Program-made: the position numbers and the translations under genes | Notes under the pieces: generated by a model | Told to the model about the DNA's origin: nothing | Databases searched by the model: none | What the model saw: the letters and a program-made list of their open reading frames with translations, nothing else | In this document: positions 7,250 to 15,970 of the stretch, in pieces | How positions within the stretch are numbered: the first letter of the stretch is position 1 | Layout: each line of letters opens with the position of its first letter | NCBI GenBank assembly: GCA_035548775.1 | Contig: DASZSI010000089.1 | Coordinates: 1 to 21,537, forward strand | DNA: 21,537 nt | Source: UBA7672 sp035548775 | Lineage (GTDB): Bacteria > Pseudomonadota > Alphaproteobacteria > Caulobacterales > Hyphomonadaceae | Reading direction: 5' to 3'

Positions 7250-8032
7250 GTGGCTGCTACCCGTGCAAAGTCCAACTGGCTTCTTCGCAACCACAAGGTC
7301 TTCGAGAAGCACTCTTTCATCCTCCTTATCGGCATCCTGATGGTCGTTGCAATCGGCGGCATCATCGAGATCGTGCCGCTCTTTTACCTCAAGAACACGA
7401 TCGAGAAGGTCGAGGGGATGCGGCCCTACACGCCGCTCGAACTGGCGGGCCAGCAGATCTACATCCGCGAGGGCTGCAGCGTCTGCCACTCGCAAATGAT
7501 CCGCCCCCTGCGTGACGAGGTCGAGCGCTACGGCCATTACTCGCTCGCCGCCGAGAGCATGTATGATCACCCCTTCCTGTGGGGCTCGAAGCGCACGGGT
7601 CCCGACCTCGCACGGGTGGGCGGCAAGTATTCCGACGACTGGCAGAAGCAGCACTTGATGAACCCGCGCGCCTTGGTGCCGGAATCCATCATGCCGCCCT
7701 ACGCTTTCCTCGAAGGCCGCTCGCTCGATACTTCCATCATCGCCGGCGAGATGAAGGCGCTGAAGGCCGAAGGCGTTCCTTATACCGACAAGATGATTGC
7801 AGACGCGGCCGTTGACGCGACCAATCAGACCGATCCGGATTCCGAGTTCGAAGGCATGCGGGACGCCTACACCAAGCTGGCGGGCCGCAAGGGCACGGTC
7901 CAGATTCGCAACTTTGACGGCGAGCCGGGCCCACCCAGCGAGCTCGACGCCTTGATTGCCTACCTCCAGATGCTCGGCACGCTGGTCGATTTCTCGACCT
8001 ACCAGGCCGAAGACCTGTCCAACGAGAGGTAG
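7250..8032 (+). CDS. ccoO: cbb3-type cytochrome c oxidase subunit II (mono-haem)
   Basis: A 260-residue membrane-anchored cytochrome c that passes electrons from CcoP to CcoN. One TM anchor lies at about 22-46, the haem motif CSVCH at 76-80, and a probable axial Met148 in PESIMPPYAFL. Start is GTG 7250, supported by a strong Shine-Dalgarno (TAGGAGG, 7238-7244). The length is slightly above that of many CcoO proteins because of an acidic insert between about 180 and 235 (DATNQTDPDSEFEG and following). It sits between ccoN (12-base gap) and ccoQ (4-base gap). Confidence 0.96.
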   Translation: MAATRAKSNWLLRNHKVFEKHSFILLIGILMVVAIGGIIEIVPLFYLKNTIEKVEGMRPYTPLELAGQQIYIREGCSVCHSQMIRPLRDEVERYGHYSLAAESMYDHPFLWGSKRTGPDLARVGGKYSDDWQKQHLMNPRALVPESIMPPYAFLEGRSLDTSIIAGEMKALKAEGVPYTDKMIADAAVDATNQTDPDSEFEGMRDAYTKLAGRKGTVQIRNFDGEPGPPSELDALIAYLQMLGTLVDFSTYQAEDLSNER

Positions 8033-8036
8033 CGTC

Positions 8037-8213
8037 ATGACCTATGAGGACTGGTCTCACTTCGCCCAGAACTGGGGCACGGTTTACTTCGTGGCAGTCT
8101 TCGCCGCTGCGCTGCTTTACGCGCTCTGGCCTCGTAATGGCCGCGACTTCAGTCGCGCCGCCCAGCTTCCCCTGAACGAGAAGGACAACGGCGATGACCG
8201 ACCACTCGCCTGA
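8037..8213 (+). CDS. ccoQ: cbb3-type oxidase small subunit
   Basis: A 58-residue, single-TM protein (hydrophobic about 17-31, FVAVFAAALLYALWP) with the typical CcoQ tail RDFSRAAQLPLNE. CcoQ stabilises the CcoN-CcoO-CcoP complex, especially CcoP binding. It begins 4 bases after the ccoO stop. Its last 20 bases overlap the start of ccoP in another frame, an unusually long overlap that implies coupled translation of the two. Confidence 0.94.
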   Translation: MTYEDWSHFAQNWGTVYFVAVFAAALLYALWPRNGRDFSRAAQLPLNEKDNGDDRPLA

Positions 8214-9075
8214 AGTCGACACTCATAGCGGTGTTGAAACGACCGGCCACGAATGGGACGGCATCAAGGAATTGAACAATCCGCTTCCCCGCTGGTGGCG
8301 GTTCATCTTCTGGGGAACTGTCGTGTTCTCGATCGTCTACTGGGTGCTGATGCCGGCCTGGCCGGCGTTGCCCGGCTTCCAGGGTTATACACGCGGCGTG
8401 CTCGGGCAGTCCGATCGGGTCAACGTCGCGGCCGACATGACCACCACGAAAACCAAGCGGACAGAGCTTGGCAAGAAGCTGATGGCCGTAGACGCCAGCA
8501 GCATTCTCAAGGATCCGCAGTTGACACAGCTGGCTCTCGCTCTCGGCGAAAGCACATTCGGGGACAATTGCGCGACATGCCACGGGGCAGGCGGGCGCGG
8601 CGCCAAAGGCTACCCGCGCCTTGCCGACGATGTGTGGCTGTGGGGCGGAAAGCTGGAGGACATCGAACGCACTATCACGCACGGCATTCGCTCGGACGAT
8701 CCTGACACGCGACGCTCGGAGATGCCTGCGTGGGGGCGAGACGAGTTTCTTACCAACGCCCAGATCGACGACCTTGTGGAGTACGTCACGTCGATTTCCG
8801 GAAAGTCTGCGGACGCCGCGGCAGTCGAGCGCGCGCGTCCGCTCTTTGTCGAGAAGTGCGCCGAGTGCCATGGCGAGGATGCGCATGGCAAACGCGAGAA
8901 GGGCGCTCCCAACCTTACCGACGCAGATTGGCTCTATGGCGGCGATCGCGAAACGCTGCGCCAGACGATCTACGGTCCGCGTAACGGTGTGATGCCGAAT
9001 TGGGGTGCGCGTCTCGATCCGGCGACCATTCGCGCTCTGGCCATCTACGTGCACTCTCTGGGAGGAGGCGAATAG
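8194..9075 (+). CDS. ccoP: cbb3-type cytochrome c oxidase subunit III (di-haem)
   Basis: A 293-residue entry-point subunit that receives electrons from soluble or anchored c-type cytochromes. It has an N-terminal cytoplasmic segment with HEWDGIKELNNPLPRWW (19-35), a TM at about 36-56, and two periplasmic haem domains: CATCH 126-130 with Met177 and CAECH 222-226 with Met267. The start at 8194 lies inside the end of ccoQ, with AAGGA about 10 bases upstream. The stop is directly abutted by the ccoG ATG (no gap), and GGAGGAGG in the last codons provides the ccoG ribosome site. Confidence 0.97.
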   Translation: MTDHSPEVDTHSGVETTGHEWDGIKELNNPLPRWWRFIFWGTVVFSIVYWVLMPAWPALPGFQGYTRGVLGQSDRVNVAADMTTTKTKRTELGKKLMAVDASSILKDPQLTQLALALGESTFGDNCATCHGAGGRGAKGYPRLADDVWLWGGKLEDIERTITHGIRSDDPDTRRSEMPAWGRDEFLTNAQIDDLVEYVTSISGKSADAAAVERARPLFVEKCAECHGEDAHGKREKGAPNLTDADWLYGGDRETLRQTIYGPRNGVMPNWGARLDPATIRALAIYVHSLGGGE

Positions 9076-10572
9076 ATGGCTACGGCCACGCTGATCGATC
9101 TCCGAGCGCGGCGTGGCGCCAAGGGCGGCGGCGGGGACGCGCCGCCGCCCGAGGGCGACGATCCGATGCTGCTCTATGAGCGGCGCAAACAAATCTATCC
9201 AAAGCTGGTCTTCGGCAAATTCCGTTCGCTGAAATGGTTCCTGCTGTGCTTCACGCTCGGCGTCTACTATCTGCTGCCCTGGATCCGTTGGGATCGCGGG
9301 CCGGGCGCGCCGGACCAGGCGGTGCTCGCCGATTTCGCCGGTGGACGCTTCTACTTCTTCGGCCTCGAGATCTGGCCGCAGGAAGTCTACTATATCACCG
9401 GGCTCCTCATCCTCGCTGCCGTGGGGCTCTTCCTGGTGACGGCTTTGTTCGGCCGTGTGTGGTGCGGCTATTTCTGCCCGCAGACGGTCTGGACCGACCT
9501 CTTCCTCGTGGTCGAGCGCTTCTTCGAGGGCGATCGCAACGCCCGCATGAAACTTGACGAGTCGACCATGTCCTTCAACAAGGCATGGCGGAAGACTGCA
9601 AAGCACGCGGTCTGGTTGCTCGTATCCTTCGCAACCGGCGGCGCCTTCATCCTTTACTGGCACGACGCACCAACGCTGGCGAAAACCTTCTTTAGCGGCC
9701 AGGCGCCGGCCACGGCATACGTCTTTGCCGGGCTGTTGACGGCGACGACCTACGCGCTGGCCGGAACCATGCGCGAGCAGGTCTGCACCTATATGTGCCC
9801 GTGGCCGCGCATCCAGGCCGCCATGGTCGACAAGGAAACGCTGACCATCACCTATCGCTCGGAGCGGGGTGACCCACGGGGACCGCACAAGAAGGGCGAC
9901 AGCTGGGAAGATCGAGGCGACTGCATCGATTGCAAACAGTGCGTCGTTGTCTGTCCGATGGGGATCGACATCCGTAAAGGCGCCCAACTCGAATGCATCC
10001 AGTGTGGGCTATGCATCGATGCGTGCGACGGCATCATGAAAAAGGTCGGCCGGCCGACGGGCCTGATCGCTTACGATACCGATGAAAACGTCCTCCTGCG
10101 CTGGATGAAGCAGACGCCAAGGAAATTCCGGCCCTTGCGCGCGAGAACGGCGGTCTATGCAGCGGTGTTCACGCTTACCGGCGCGATCATGCTTGCTGGC
10201 CTCACGACCCGCACCGACCTCGAAATATCTGCACTCAAGGATCGGGCGCTTCCCTATGTCCAACTTTCCACCGGCGAGATCCGCAACGCCTACACGATCA
10301 AGATCGTCAACAAGCTTCATACCGTCCGGAAGCTGCAGGCCAGCGTGGAAGGTTTGTCAGACGCCAGCGTCCAGGTGATCGGTGAAGTCGCCACCGGCGC
10401 CACAGTAAATGTCGATCTCGGTCCGGACGAGGTGGAACGCTACCGGATGCTGGTGACGGCGCCCGCCGCGGCCGTGGTCAATGGTGGTTCAAGGATCAAC
10501 ATCGTTCTGAAGGATGAGCATGGCGCGGCGCGCGCCACTGCATCCGTGCAGTTCGCCGGACCGGAGCACTGA
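9076..10572 (+). CDS. ccoG: Cytochrome oxidase accessory protein CcoG/FixG (poly-ferredoxin membrane protein)
   Basis: A 498-residue membrane iron-sulfur protein implicated in Cu(II) reduction and cbb3 assembly. Hydrophobic segments are near 52-70, 103-125, 178-195, 213-230 and 352-370. Paired Cys motifs sit in membrane-proximal loops (CGYFCPQTVW 130-139; CTYMCPWPR 237-245), followed by two [4Fe-4S] ferredoxin motifs: Cys283/286/289/293 and Cys307/310/313/317. The C-terminal ~130 residues form the periplasmic Ig-like domain typical of FixG. The Gly/Pro-rich start (about 14-29) is linker-like. It starts immediately after the ccoP stop, so the structural and assembly operons are read without a visible break; ccoH follows after 2 bases. 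Confidence 0.96.
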   Translation: MATATLIDLRARRGAKGGGGDAPPPEGDDPMLLYERRKQIYPKLVFGKFRSLKWFLLCFTLGVYYLLPWIRWDRGPGAPDQAVLADFAGGRFYFFGLEIWPQEVYYITGLLILAAVGLFLVTALFGRVWCGYFCPQTVWTDLFLVVERFFEGDRNARMKLDESTMSFNKAWRKTAKHAVWLLVSFATGGAFILYWHDAPTLAKTFFSGQAPATAYVFAGLLTATTYALAGTMREQVCTYMCPWPRIQAAMVDKETLTITYRSERGDPRGPHKKGDSWEDRGDCIDCKQCVVVCPMGIDIRKGAQLECIQCGLCIDACDGIMKKVGRPTGLIAYDTDENVLLRWMKQTPRKFRPLRARTAVYAAVFTLTGAIMLAGLTTRTDLEISALKDRALPYVQLSTGEIRNAYTIKIVNKLHTVRKLQASVEGLSDASVQVIGEVATGATVNVDLGPDEVERYRMLVTAPAAAVVNGGSRINIVLKDEHGAARATASVQFAGPEH

Positions 10573-10574
10573 CC

Positions 10575-11060
10575 ATGATCGCCAAACCCCTTCGCGGGAT
10601 TCACGTCTTCTGGATGGTGTTCGTCTTCTTCGCGATCGTCATCACGGTCGACACGACGTTTATTGTCCGGGCGGTGAATACGTTTCCGGGCGAGCAGGTC
10701 GCGAACTCCTACGTCCTGGGACTGGAATACAACGCCGAGGTGGCGCGCCGCGTAAAGCAAAGCGAGCTGGGCTGGCAGTCGGAGATCGGCCTGCGCGGCG
10801 CCAAGGGCGACCGCCTGATCGTGCGGATGAAATCGCGCTCGGGCGAGCCCATTACTGGCTTGTTGGTCGCCGCCGAAGTACACCAGGCGGGCAAGGACGA
10901 TGATGACCGTCCGGTTCAGTTGGCTGAGAGCGCAGCCGGAGAATATTCGGCGCAGGTACAGCTCGCACGCCCATCGCACGTCGAGCTCAATGTTGCTGCC
11001 AGACGACCAACGGATCATGAGCCGGTTTTCGAAGCGCAGAAGTCGCTGGTGATTTCATGA
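10575..11060 (+). CDS. ccoH: cbb3 oxidase assembly protein FixH/CcoH
   Basis: A 161-residue membrane protein with one N-terminal TM (about 9-30; VFWMVFVFFAIVITVDTTF) and a periplasmic FixH domain including the NSYVLGLEYN segment typical of the family. CcoH associates with CcoN and CcoP during assembly of the oxidase. It begins 2 bases after the ccoG stop, and its TGA overlaps the ccoI start (ATGA), so it is translationally coupled on both sides. Confidence 0.93.
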   Translation: MIAKPLRGIHVFWMVFVFFAIVITVDTTFIVRAVNTFPGEQVANSYVLGLEYNAEVARRVKQSELGWQSEIGLRGAKGDRLIVRMKSRSGEPITGLLVAAEVHQAGKDDDDRPVQLAESAAGEYSAQVQLARPSHVELNVAARRPTDHEPVFEAQKSLVIS

Positions 11061-13267
11061 GCGCGCTTACCGCCGGCTGTCCCAGCGGACTTGCGCCGCC
11101 GGAAACGCCAGGACCTACGCAGGATCCGTCGGCCTTCGTGACCGACTTCAAAGGCAAGCATGCGCTGGACATTGTTGTCCGCGGCGCCAGCTGCGCCGGC
11201 TGCATGTCGAAGATCGAGGGCGCAGTCGGCCGTCTTCCCGGCGTGGATGTCGCAAGGCTCAATCTCTCGACCGGTCGACTGCGGGTGGAATGGGGCGGAG
11301 GACTGGATGCGCGCCGTATCCTCGAGGCCGTGACGAGCCTTGGCTATGGCGCATCGGCGTTAGGCGGAGGCGACCGTCAGGGCGACGGCCGCGCTGCGGA
11401 ACGTCAGCTGCTGGTCGCAATGGCGGTCGCGGGCATTGCCGCCGGCGGCGTCATGTTGTGCTCCGACGCCATCTGGTACGGCCAAGACATGACCGACGAG
11501 ACGCGCACCCTTCTTCATTGGGTGTCCGCGCTGATCTCGGCGCCGGCCTCCGCTTTCGCAGGTCTTCCGTTCTTCAAATCGGCCGTAGCCTCCATCCGGC
11601 ATCGCCGCCTCAACATGGATGTGCCGATCTCACTGGCGGTCATTCTATCTCTCGGACTCAGCCTGTATCAGGTGAGCGTGGGAGGGCAGCAGACCTATTT
11701 CGACGCGCCGGTGATGCTGCTGTTCCTTCTTCTGATCGGTCGCTTCCTGGATGCGCGCTTGCGGCGCCAGGCCTACGCCTCGGCGAATGCGCTGGCCGCG
11801 ATGCAGTCGGGGACGGCAACCCGCCTGAAGCCCGACGGAGCGGCGGAAGCCGTCAATGCGCACAATATCCGGCCCGGTGATTTCCTGATGGTGGCCGCCG
11901 GAGAAAGACTCCTTGTCGACGCCGAGATCGTCGAGGGTAGGAGCGAGGCGGATCTCCGCCTGGTCACGGGGGAGGTCGAACCCGTTCCTGCTGGCGCCGG
12001 CCAGATGCTCTATGCCGGCTCCGTGAATCTTGTAGCGCCGCTGAAGGTTCGTGCTTCCGCCCCGGCCGATCGCTCCCTGATGGCTGAGATCGGCCGCATG
12101 CTCGAGGCGGGCGAACAGCGAAAATCATCTTACCGGAAAATCGCGGATAAAGCGGCGGAGATCTATGTTCCGCTCGTGCATGGCGTCGCTGCGCTGGGAT
12201 TTGTCGGCTGGCTCTTGCTGGGCGCCAGTCTGTCCCAGGCAGCGTTCGTCGCCGTCACCGTGCTGATCATCACGTGTCCCTGCGCGATGGGTCTGGCAGC
12301 TCCCCTGGTACAGGTCGTGGCCGCCGGCCGGCTTTTTCGGGAAGGCGCCTATCTTTCCTCGGGCGATGCTTTGGAACGCCTCGCAACCGTCGACCACGTC
12401 GTATTCGACAAAACCGGCACTCTGACCTTGGGCGAGCCGGTCCTGACGGGAGATTGCTCGCGCGAGGACCTGCAAGCAGCTGCGCAACTCGCGCGTGCAA
12501 GCCGTCATCCCTTCTCGCGGGCCATAGTCAAGGCGGCCGGGCCCGGTCCCCTGGCTGTCAACATCAAGGAGCTGCCGGGGAAGGGTGTGGTGGGCCAGGT
12601 CGACGGCCGACTGGCGCGATTGGGCAATGCGGACTTCGTCGGAGTGAAAGGCGCGCATCGTTCCTCGATCTGGTTCGCGTTCGACGGCGAAGTTCCAGCC
12701 CGGTTCGATTTCGACGATCAGATTCGGCCGGACGCCAGGCAGGTCATCTCAGACCTTCGCAGTATGGGCCTGAGCGTGGAGCTTCTTTCCGGTGATGGTG
12801 CGGATCGGGTACAGCGCGCCGCTGAATCCGCAGGCATCGAGACATGGACGGCCAACGCGACACCACAGTCGAAAGCCCAGCGTCTCGAAACGCTCCAGCA
12901 TGCTGGCCGCAAGGTACTGATGATTGGTGACGGCCTTAACGACGCTGGTGCATTGGCGGGAGCGCATGCCTCGCTTTCGCCTGGCGGCGCGCTCGATGTC
13001 GCCCGCCTCGCAAGCGATTGCGTCTATTCCGGCGAAAGCTTGAGCGTGATTGTAGACATTCTCAGGATCGCTCGCAAAGCTCGCGATCGCATGCGGGAAA
13101 ATTTCGCCTTTGCGATGCTTTATAATGCTGTCACGATTCCGGTCGCGCTTCTCGGCGCAGTCACCCCGCTGATCGCCGCTGCAGCAATGGCGGGTTCATC
13201 CGTCATCGTGACACTCAATGCCATGAGGCTGTCACGGATTGCTCCCGCCCGGGGCGCCCGGCGATGA
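11057..13267 (+). CDS. ccoI: Copper-exporting P1B-type ATPase for cbb3 assembly (FixI/CcoI)
   Basis: A 736-residue P-type ATPase that moves Cu(I) to the periplasmic side for CcoN maturation. Visible elements in order: a heavy-metal domain with GASCAGC (Cys46, Cys49), TM helices, an actuator loop TGEVEP near 305 (canonical TGES/T has Val here), the transport motif CPC (407-409) in the sixth helix, phosphorylation motif DKTGTLT with Asp451, the SRHPFS nucleotide motif (482-487), and GDGLND at 624-629. It starts in the ccoH stop and ends in ATGA overlap with ccoS. An extra N-terminal Cys8 lies before the metal domain. Confidence 0.96.
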   Translation: MSALTAGCPSGLAPPETPGPTQDPSAFVTDFKGKHALDIVVRGASCAGCMSKIEGAVGRLPGVDVARLNLSTGRLRVEWGGGLDARRILEAVTSLGYGASALGGGDRQGDGRAAERQLLVAMAVAGIAAGGVMLCSDAIWYGQDMTDETRTLLHWVSALISAPASAFAGLPFFKSAVASIRHRRLNMDVPISLAVILSLGLSLYQVSVGGQQTYFDAPVMLLFLLLIGRFLDARLRRQAYASANALAAMQSGTATRLKPDGAAEAVNAHNIRPGDFLMVAAGERLLVDAEIVEGRSEADLRLVTGEVEPVPAGAGQMLYAGSVNLVAPLKVRASAPADRSLMAEIGRMLEAGEQRKSSYRKIADKAAEIYVPLVHGVAALGFVGWLLLGASLSQAAFVAVTVLIITCPCAMGLAAPLVQVVAAGRLFREGAYLSSGDALERLATVDHVVFDKTGTLTLGEPVLTGDCSREDLQAAAQLARASRHPFSRAIVKAAGPGPLAVNIKELPGKGVVGQVDGRLARLGNADFVGVKGAHRSSIWFAFDGEVPARFDFDDQIRPDARQVISDLRSMGLSVELLSGDGADRVQRAAESAGIETWTANATPQSKAQRLETLQHAGRKVLMIGDGLNDAGALAGAHASLSPGGALDVARLASDCVYSGESLSVIVDILRIARKARDRMRENFAFAMLYNAVTIPVALLGAVTPLIAAAAMAGSSVIVTLNAMRLSRIAPARGARR

Positions 13268-13413
13268 CCGTCCTGCTTTATATGCTTCTGGCGGCCGTCA
13301 TGCTGGCGTGTGCGGGGCTGGCCGCATTTGTGTGGGCGCTGCGTAGCGGGCAGTTCGATGACCCCAAAGGGGATGCGGCCCGGATACTGACGGATCAGGA
13401 AGAACCCCTTTAG
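13264..13413 (+). CDS. ccoS: cbb3-type oxidase assembly protein CcoS/FixS
   Basis: A 49-residue single-TM protein (hydrophobic about 4-26) with the family's conserved tail QFDDPKGDAARIL. CcoS is needed for haem and copper insertion into CcoN. It starts within the ccoI stop (ATGA) and ends at TAG 13411-13413, closing the ccoGHIS unit. The next 111 bases up to the response regulator hold no convincing terminator (only a weak 5-bp GGCTG/CAGCC stem) and no FixK-type box. Confidence 0.94.
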   Translation: MTVLLYMLLAAVMLACAGLAAFVWALRSGQFDDPKGDAARILTDQEEPL

Positions 13414-13524
13414 CCCACGCCAATGCTTGCTCAAATCCGGCTGCCCGGTTGACAGCCGCCCGAACAAATGGAGGTTGCCGGCAAAGCGGGACGAGCAGGT
13501 TCGCCGTGAGCCCGCCACAGGGTC

Positions 13525-14286
13525 GTGCAAGAAGTGGCTGAAGCGGTCGCAATCCAGAACATTCTCGTGGTGGACGATGATCGGGGTCTTCGCGAGACGA
13601 TCGCGGATTTTCTCGAAATCGAAGGCTACGCCATTCATCAGGCCGCAAATGTCGCCGAGGCAAGGAAAGTATTTGCGGAGAGTGCGCCAGACCTCATCCT
13701 TCTCGATATCAACATGCCTGGGGGGAGTGGACTCAGTTTCGCCGGCGAGCTGCGCGGCCAATCCGCTGTGCCGATCATCATCTTGTCAGGCAAGGGCGAA
13801 ATGGTGGACCGGGTGGTGGGACTGGAGGTGGGAGCGGACGACTATCTCCCCAAGCCATTTGAACTGAGGGAGCTTCTGGCTCGCGTTCGCGCCGTCTTGC
13901 GCCGTGCTCGGCCCGCCGCCGTCGCGACATCGGCGGTCACTCCCGCATCAGCTCCGTCACAAGATAGAGAGGCGCATTTCGGACCCTTCATACTGAACCC
14001 ATCGCGCAGAAGCGTCCGAACCGAAAGCGGCGCGGCGATTGAACTCACGGGCGCCGAGTACAACCTGCTTGCAGCCCTGGTAGATCGAGCAAATCGAGTC
14101 ATGACGCGAGACGCCATTGCCGATCTGACCCGCAAGGAAGACTGGCAGGGGTTCGATCGGAGCATCGATACGCTAGTCAGCCGATTGAGGCGAAAGCTTT
14201 CGCCACATGCCGATGCGGCGGCGCTGATCCAGACTGTGCGAGGCGAAGGTTATGTCCTGGCCGCCAGCGTAAGCTGGGTGGGCTAG
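13525..14286 (+). CDS. OmpR/PhoB-family response regulator
   Basis: A 253-residue protein. The receiver domain (about 11-125) has acidic residues Asp17/Asp18, phosphoacceptor Asp61 in LLDINMPG and Lys110 in LPKPF. A Pro/Ala linker (130-148) leads to a winged-helix DNA-binding domain (about 150-250) with SIDTLVSRLRRKL and the final RGEGYVL signature. It therefore differs from FixJ, which has a LuxR-type helix-turn-helix. GTG 13525 is taken as start; the ribosome site is weak and a start a few codons later is possible. It converges with the hybrid kinase, and both genes end within the same CTAG (14283-14286). It may be its partner, but convergent orientation makes that an inference. Confidence 0.92.
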   Translation: MQEVAEAVAIQNILVVDDDRGLRETIADFLEIEGYAIHQAANVAEARKVFAESAPDLILLDINMPGGSGLSFAGELRGQSAVPIIILSGKGEMVDRVVGLEVGADDYLPKPFELRELLARVRAVLRRARPAAVATSAVTPASAPSQDREAHFGPFILNPSRRSVRTESGAAIELTGAEYNLLAALVDRANRVMTRDAIADLTRKEDWQGFDRSIDTLVSRLRRKLSPHADAAALIQTVRGEGYVLAASVSWVG

Positions 14287-15914
14287 GCTGTCGGATGAAG
14301 CACGCCGTGAATGGTGGCGGCCAGCTGGTCCCGAGTTGACGGCTTGGGGAGAAATGGCCGCTTTGTGGCCTGTCCGCCGGCGGCCATGCGCGGCGAGTAG
14401 CCGGAAGTAAGTACGATCTTCACCTCGGGCCGGCGTTTCTCGATCTCGTCGGCCAGGACGTGGCCATCCATGCCCCCAGGCATCACCACATCGACAAGTG
14501 CAAGTTGAATCCCCGGCGTCCTGTCCAGCACCGCAAGCGCAGCGACGCCGCTATCGGCGATACGGACTTCGTAGCCAAGACTTTGAAGCCGCGAAACAGT
14601 GACCAGCTGTACGTCGGGATCATCCTCGACGACCAGGACAAGTTCCCCGTGTCCCGCGGGGGCGGCGTCCTTGTTCTGAGACGGCTTTTCCGCCATCGCC
14701 GGATCGGGCGTTCGAGGGAAGAACAAGCTGACACGCGTTCCGTGGCCAACCTCGCTGTAAATGCGTGCGTGGCCGCCCAGCTGCTTCATGAAGCCATAGA
14801 CCATGCTGAGGCCAAGGCCGGTGCCGGCGCCGACCTCCTTCGTCGTGAAAAATGGTTCGATCGCGCGCGAAATCACTTCGGGGGTCATGCCCATGCCCGT
14901 GTCGGACACCGACACGCGAATGTAGTCCCCGGCGGGCGCGTCCTGAGCGGTGTGCGGAGTTTCGTCAAAGCTCACAGCCTCGGTTTCGATCGTCAGGACG
15001 CCGCCTTCGGGCATCGCATCGCGCGCGTTCAACGCAAGATTGAGGATCGCGGTCTCAAACTGATCAATGTCGCTTTCAACCCGACCCAGGTTCGGCGCCA
15101 GGAGAACGCGGACATCGACCGTCTCGCCGATCGAGCGCTGAAGCATTTCAGTTATGTCTTCGAGCGCTTCGTTCAGGTCGATCGACTCGCGGGTGAGGGG
15201 TTGCTTGCGTGCAAACGCCAACAGACGCTGAGTGATCCGCGCCGCTCGCTGGGCGGCGTCCTGGGCGCGCGCCACGGCCCGGCGGGCCGCAGGCGGCAGA
15301 TCGACAGCCGCAATCATTTCGAGATTGCCGCCGATAACGCTCAGGATGTTGTTGAAGTCATGCGCAACGCCGCCGGAGAGCTGCCCGATTGCGTCCAGTT
15401 TCTGGTGGTGAAGTATCACCTCTTCCGAACGCTTCTTTTCAGTGAGGTCATAGATGATGCCGACGAAGATATCGTTGTCGCCGGTTCGCGCCTGACCGAC
15501 CGAAAGATACATCGGGAAGATCGTTCCATCGGATTTCATCCCCTGCAGTTCGCGGCCGATGCCGATGATGCGCTTGACGCCGGTCTCGCGATGGCGGGCG
15601 AGGTAGCCGTCGTGCTCTTCGCGGAAGGGCGATGGCATCAGCATCTTGACGTTCTGGCCCATCATCTGTTCGCGCTCGTACCCGAACAGCGTCTGACAAG
15701 CGGGATTCACATAGTGGATAGTCCCCGACGTATCGATGACGATAAGCCCATCGACCATCGTTTCTGGAACGACCAGGAATCGGTTGTCTGACAGCAGGGT
15801 CTTCAAGGTGGAATCCGGCAGGGCGAACGTGTCCGGGAAGCCTACCGAATCGTCGCCGGCCGCGCCAGCTACGCCGGAGACGCCGCTGCCGCGGTATGTT
15901 GTCGTGTCCTGCAA
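14283..15914 (-). CDS. Hybrid PAS sensor histidine kinase, FixL-like but without the haem histidine
   Basis: A 543-residue soluble protein. It has a PAS domain (about 46-160) close in sequence to FixL (NVKMLMPSPFREEHDGY, RIIGIGREL), HisKA with His185 in GGVAHDFNNIL, HATPase with N-box 292-300, DTGMGM and GTGLGLSM, then a C-terminal receiver (about 424-540) with Asp475 in LVDVVMP. In FixL the haem ligand is the His of D-P-H-I-I-G-I-G-R; here that position is Arg115 (V-K-R-I-I-G-I-G-R), so haem-based O2 sensing is unlikely and another ligand or redox cue is expected. There are no TM segments. The TTG start at 15914 is supported by GAGGG 6 bases upstream. A FixK-type box lies 56 bp upstream, suggesting feedback from the low-oxygen regulator. 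Confidence 0.9.
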   Translation of the reverse strand: MQDTTTYRGSGVSGVAGAAGDDSVGFPDTFALPDSTLKTLLSDNRFLVVPETMVDGLIVIDTSGTIHYVNPACQTLFGYEREQMMGQNVKMLMPSPFREEHDGYLARHRETGVKRIIGIGRELQGMKSDGTIFPMYLSVGQARTGDNDIFVGIIYDLTEKKRSEEVILHHQKLDAIGQLSGGVAHDFNNILSVIGGNLEMIAAVDLPPAARRAVARAQDAAQRAARITQRLLAFARKQPLTRESIDLNEALEDITEMLQRSIGETVDVRVLLAPNLGRVESDIDQFETAILNLALNARDAMPEGGVLTIETEAVSFDETPHTAQDAPAGDYIRVSVSDTGMGMTPEVISRAIEPFFTTKEVGAGTGLGLSMVYGFMKQLGGHARIYSEVGHGTRVSLFFPRTPDPAMAEKPSQNKDAAPAGHGELVLVVEDDPDVQLVTVSRLQSLGYEVRIADSGVAALAVLDRTPGIQLALVDVVMPGGMDGHVLADEIEKRRPEVKIVLTSGYSPRMAAGGQATKRPFLPKPSTRDQLAATIHGVLHPTA

Positions 15915-15970
15915 GTCTCGCCCTCGCTCCCGCGATACAAAAAGAGGACCATCAAAGCCTCTTTGGCGGT

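Noticed and set aside
6017..8038. Two minus-strand frames (309 and 346 codons) opposite ccoN and ccoO
   Set aside because: Shadows of the oxidase genes. Their translations are His/Asp/Arg-rich without family features.
8149..9987. Long open frame (about 612 codons) on the minus strand opposite ccoP and ccoG
   Set aside because: It is the antisense shadow of two clear genes with full haem and ferredoxin motifs. High third-position GC keeps the opposite frame open, and its translation has low-complexity Arg/His/Ala composition with no domain.
13414..13524. Possible terminator or FixK-type box between ccoS and the response regulator
   Set aside because: Only a 5-bp GGCTG/CAGCC stem with a 9-base loop and no T-tract; TTGACAGCCGCCCG lacks the right half-site.
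14460..15791. 443-codon plus-strand frame opposite the hybrid kinase
   Set aside because: Antisense shadow of the kinase. No ribosome site, no recognisable domain, and the kinase frame has all catalytic motifs.
13525..15914. Calling the kinase/regulator pair FixL-FixJ
   Set aside because: The PAS domain lacks the haem His and the regulator has an OmpR winged helix, not the LuxR-type domain of FixJ.
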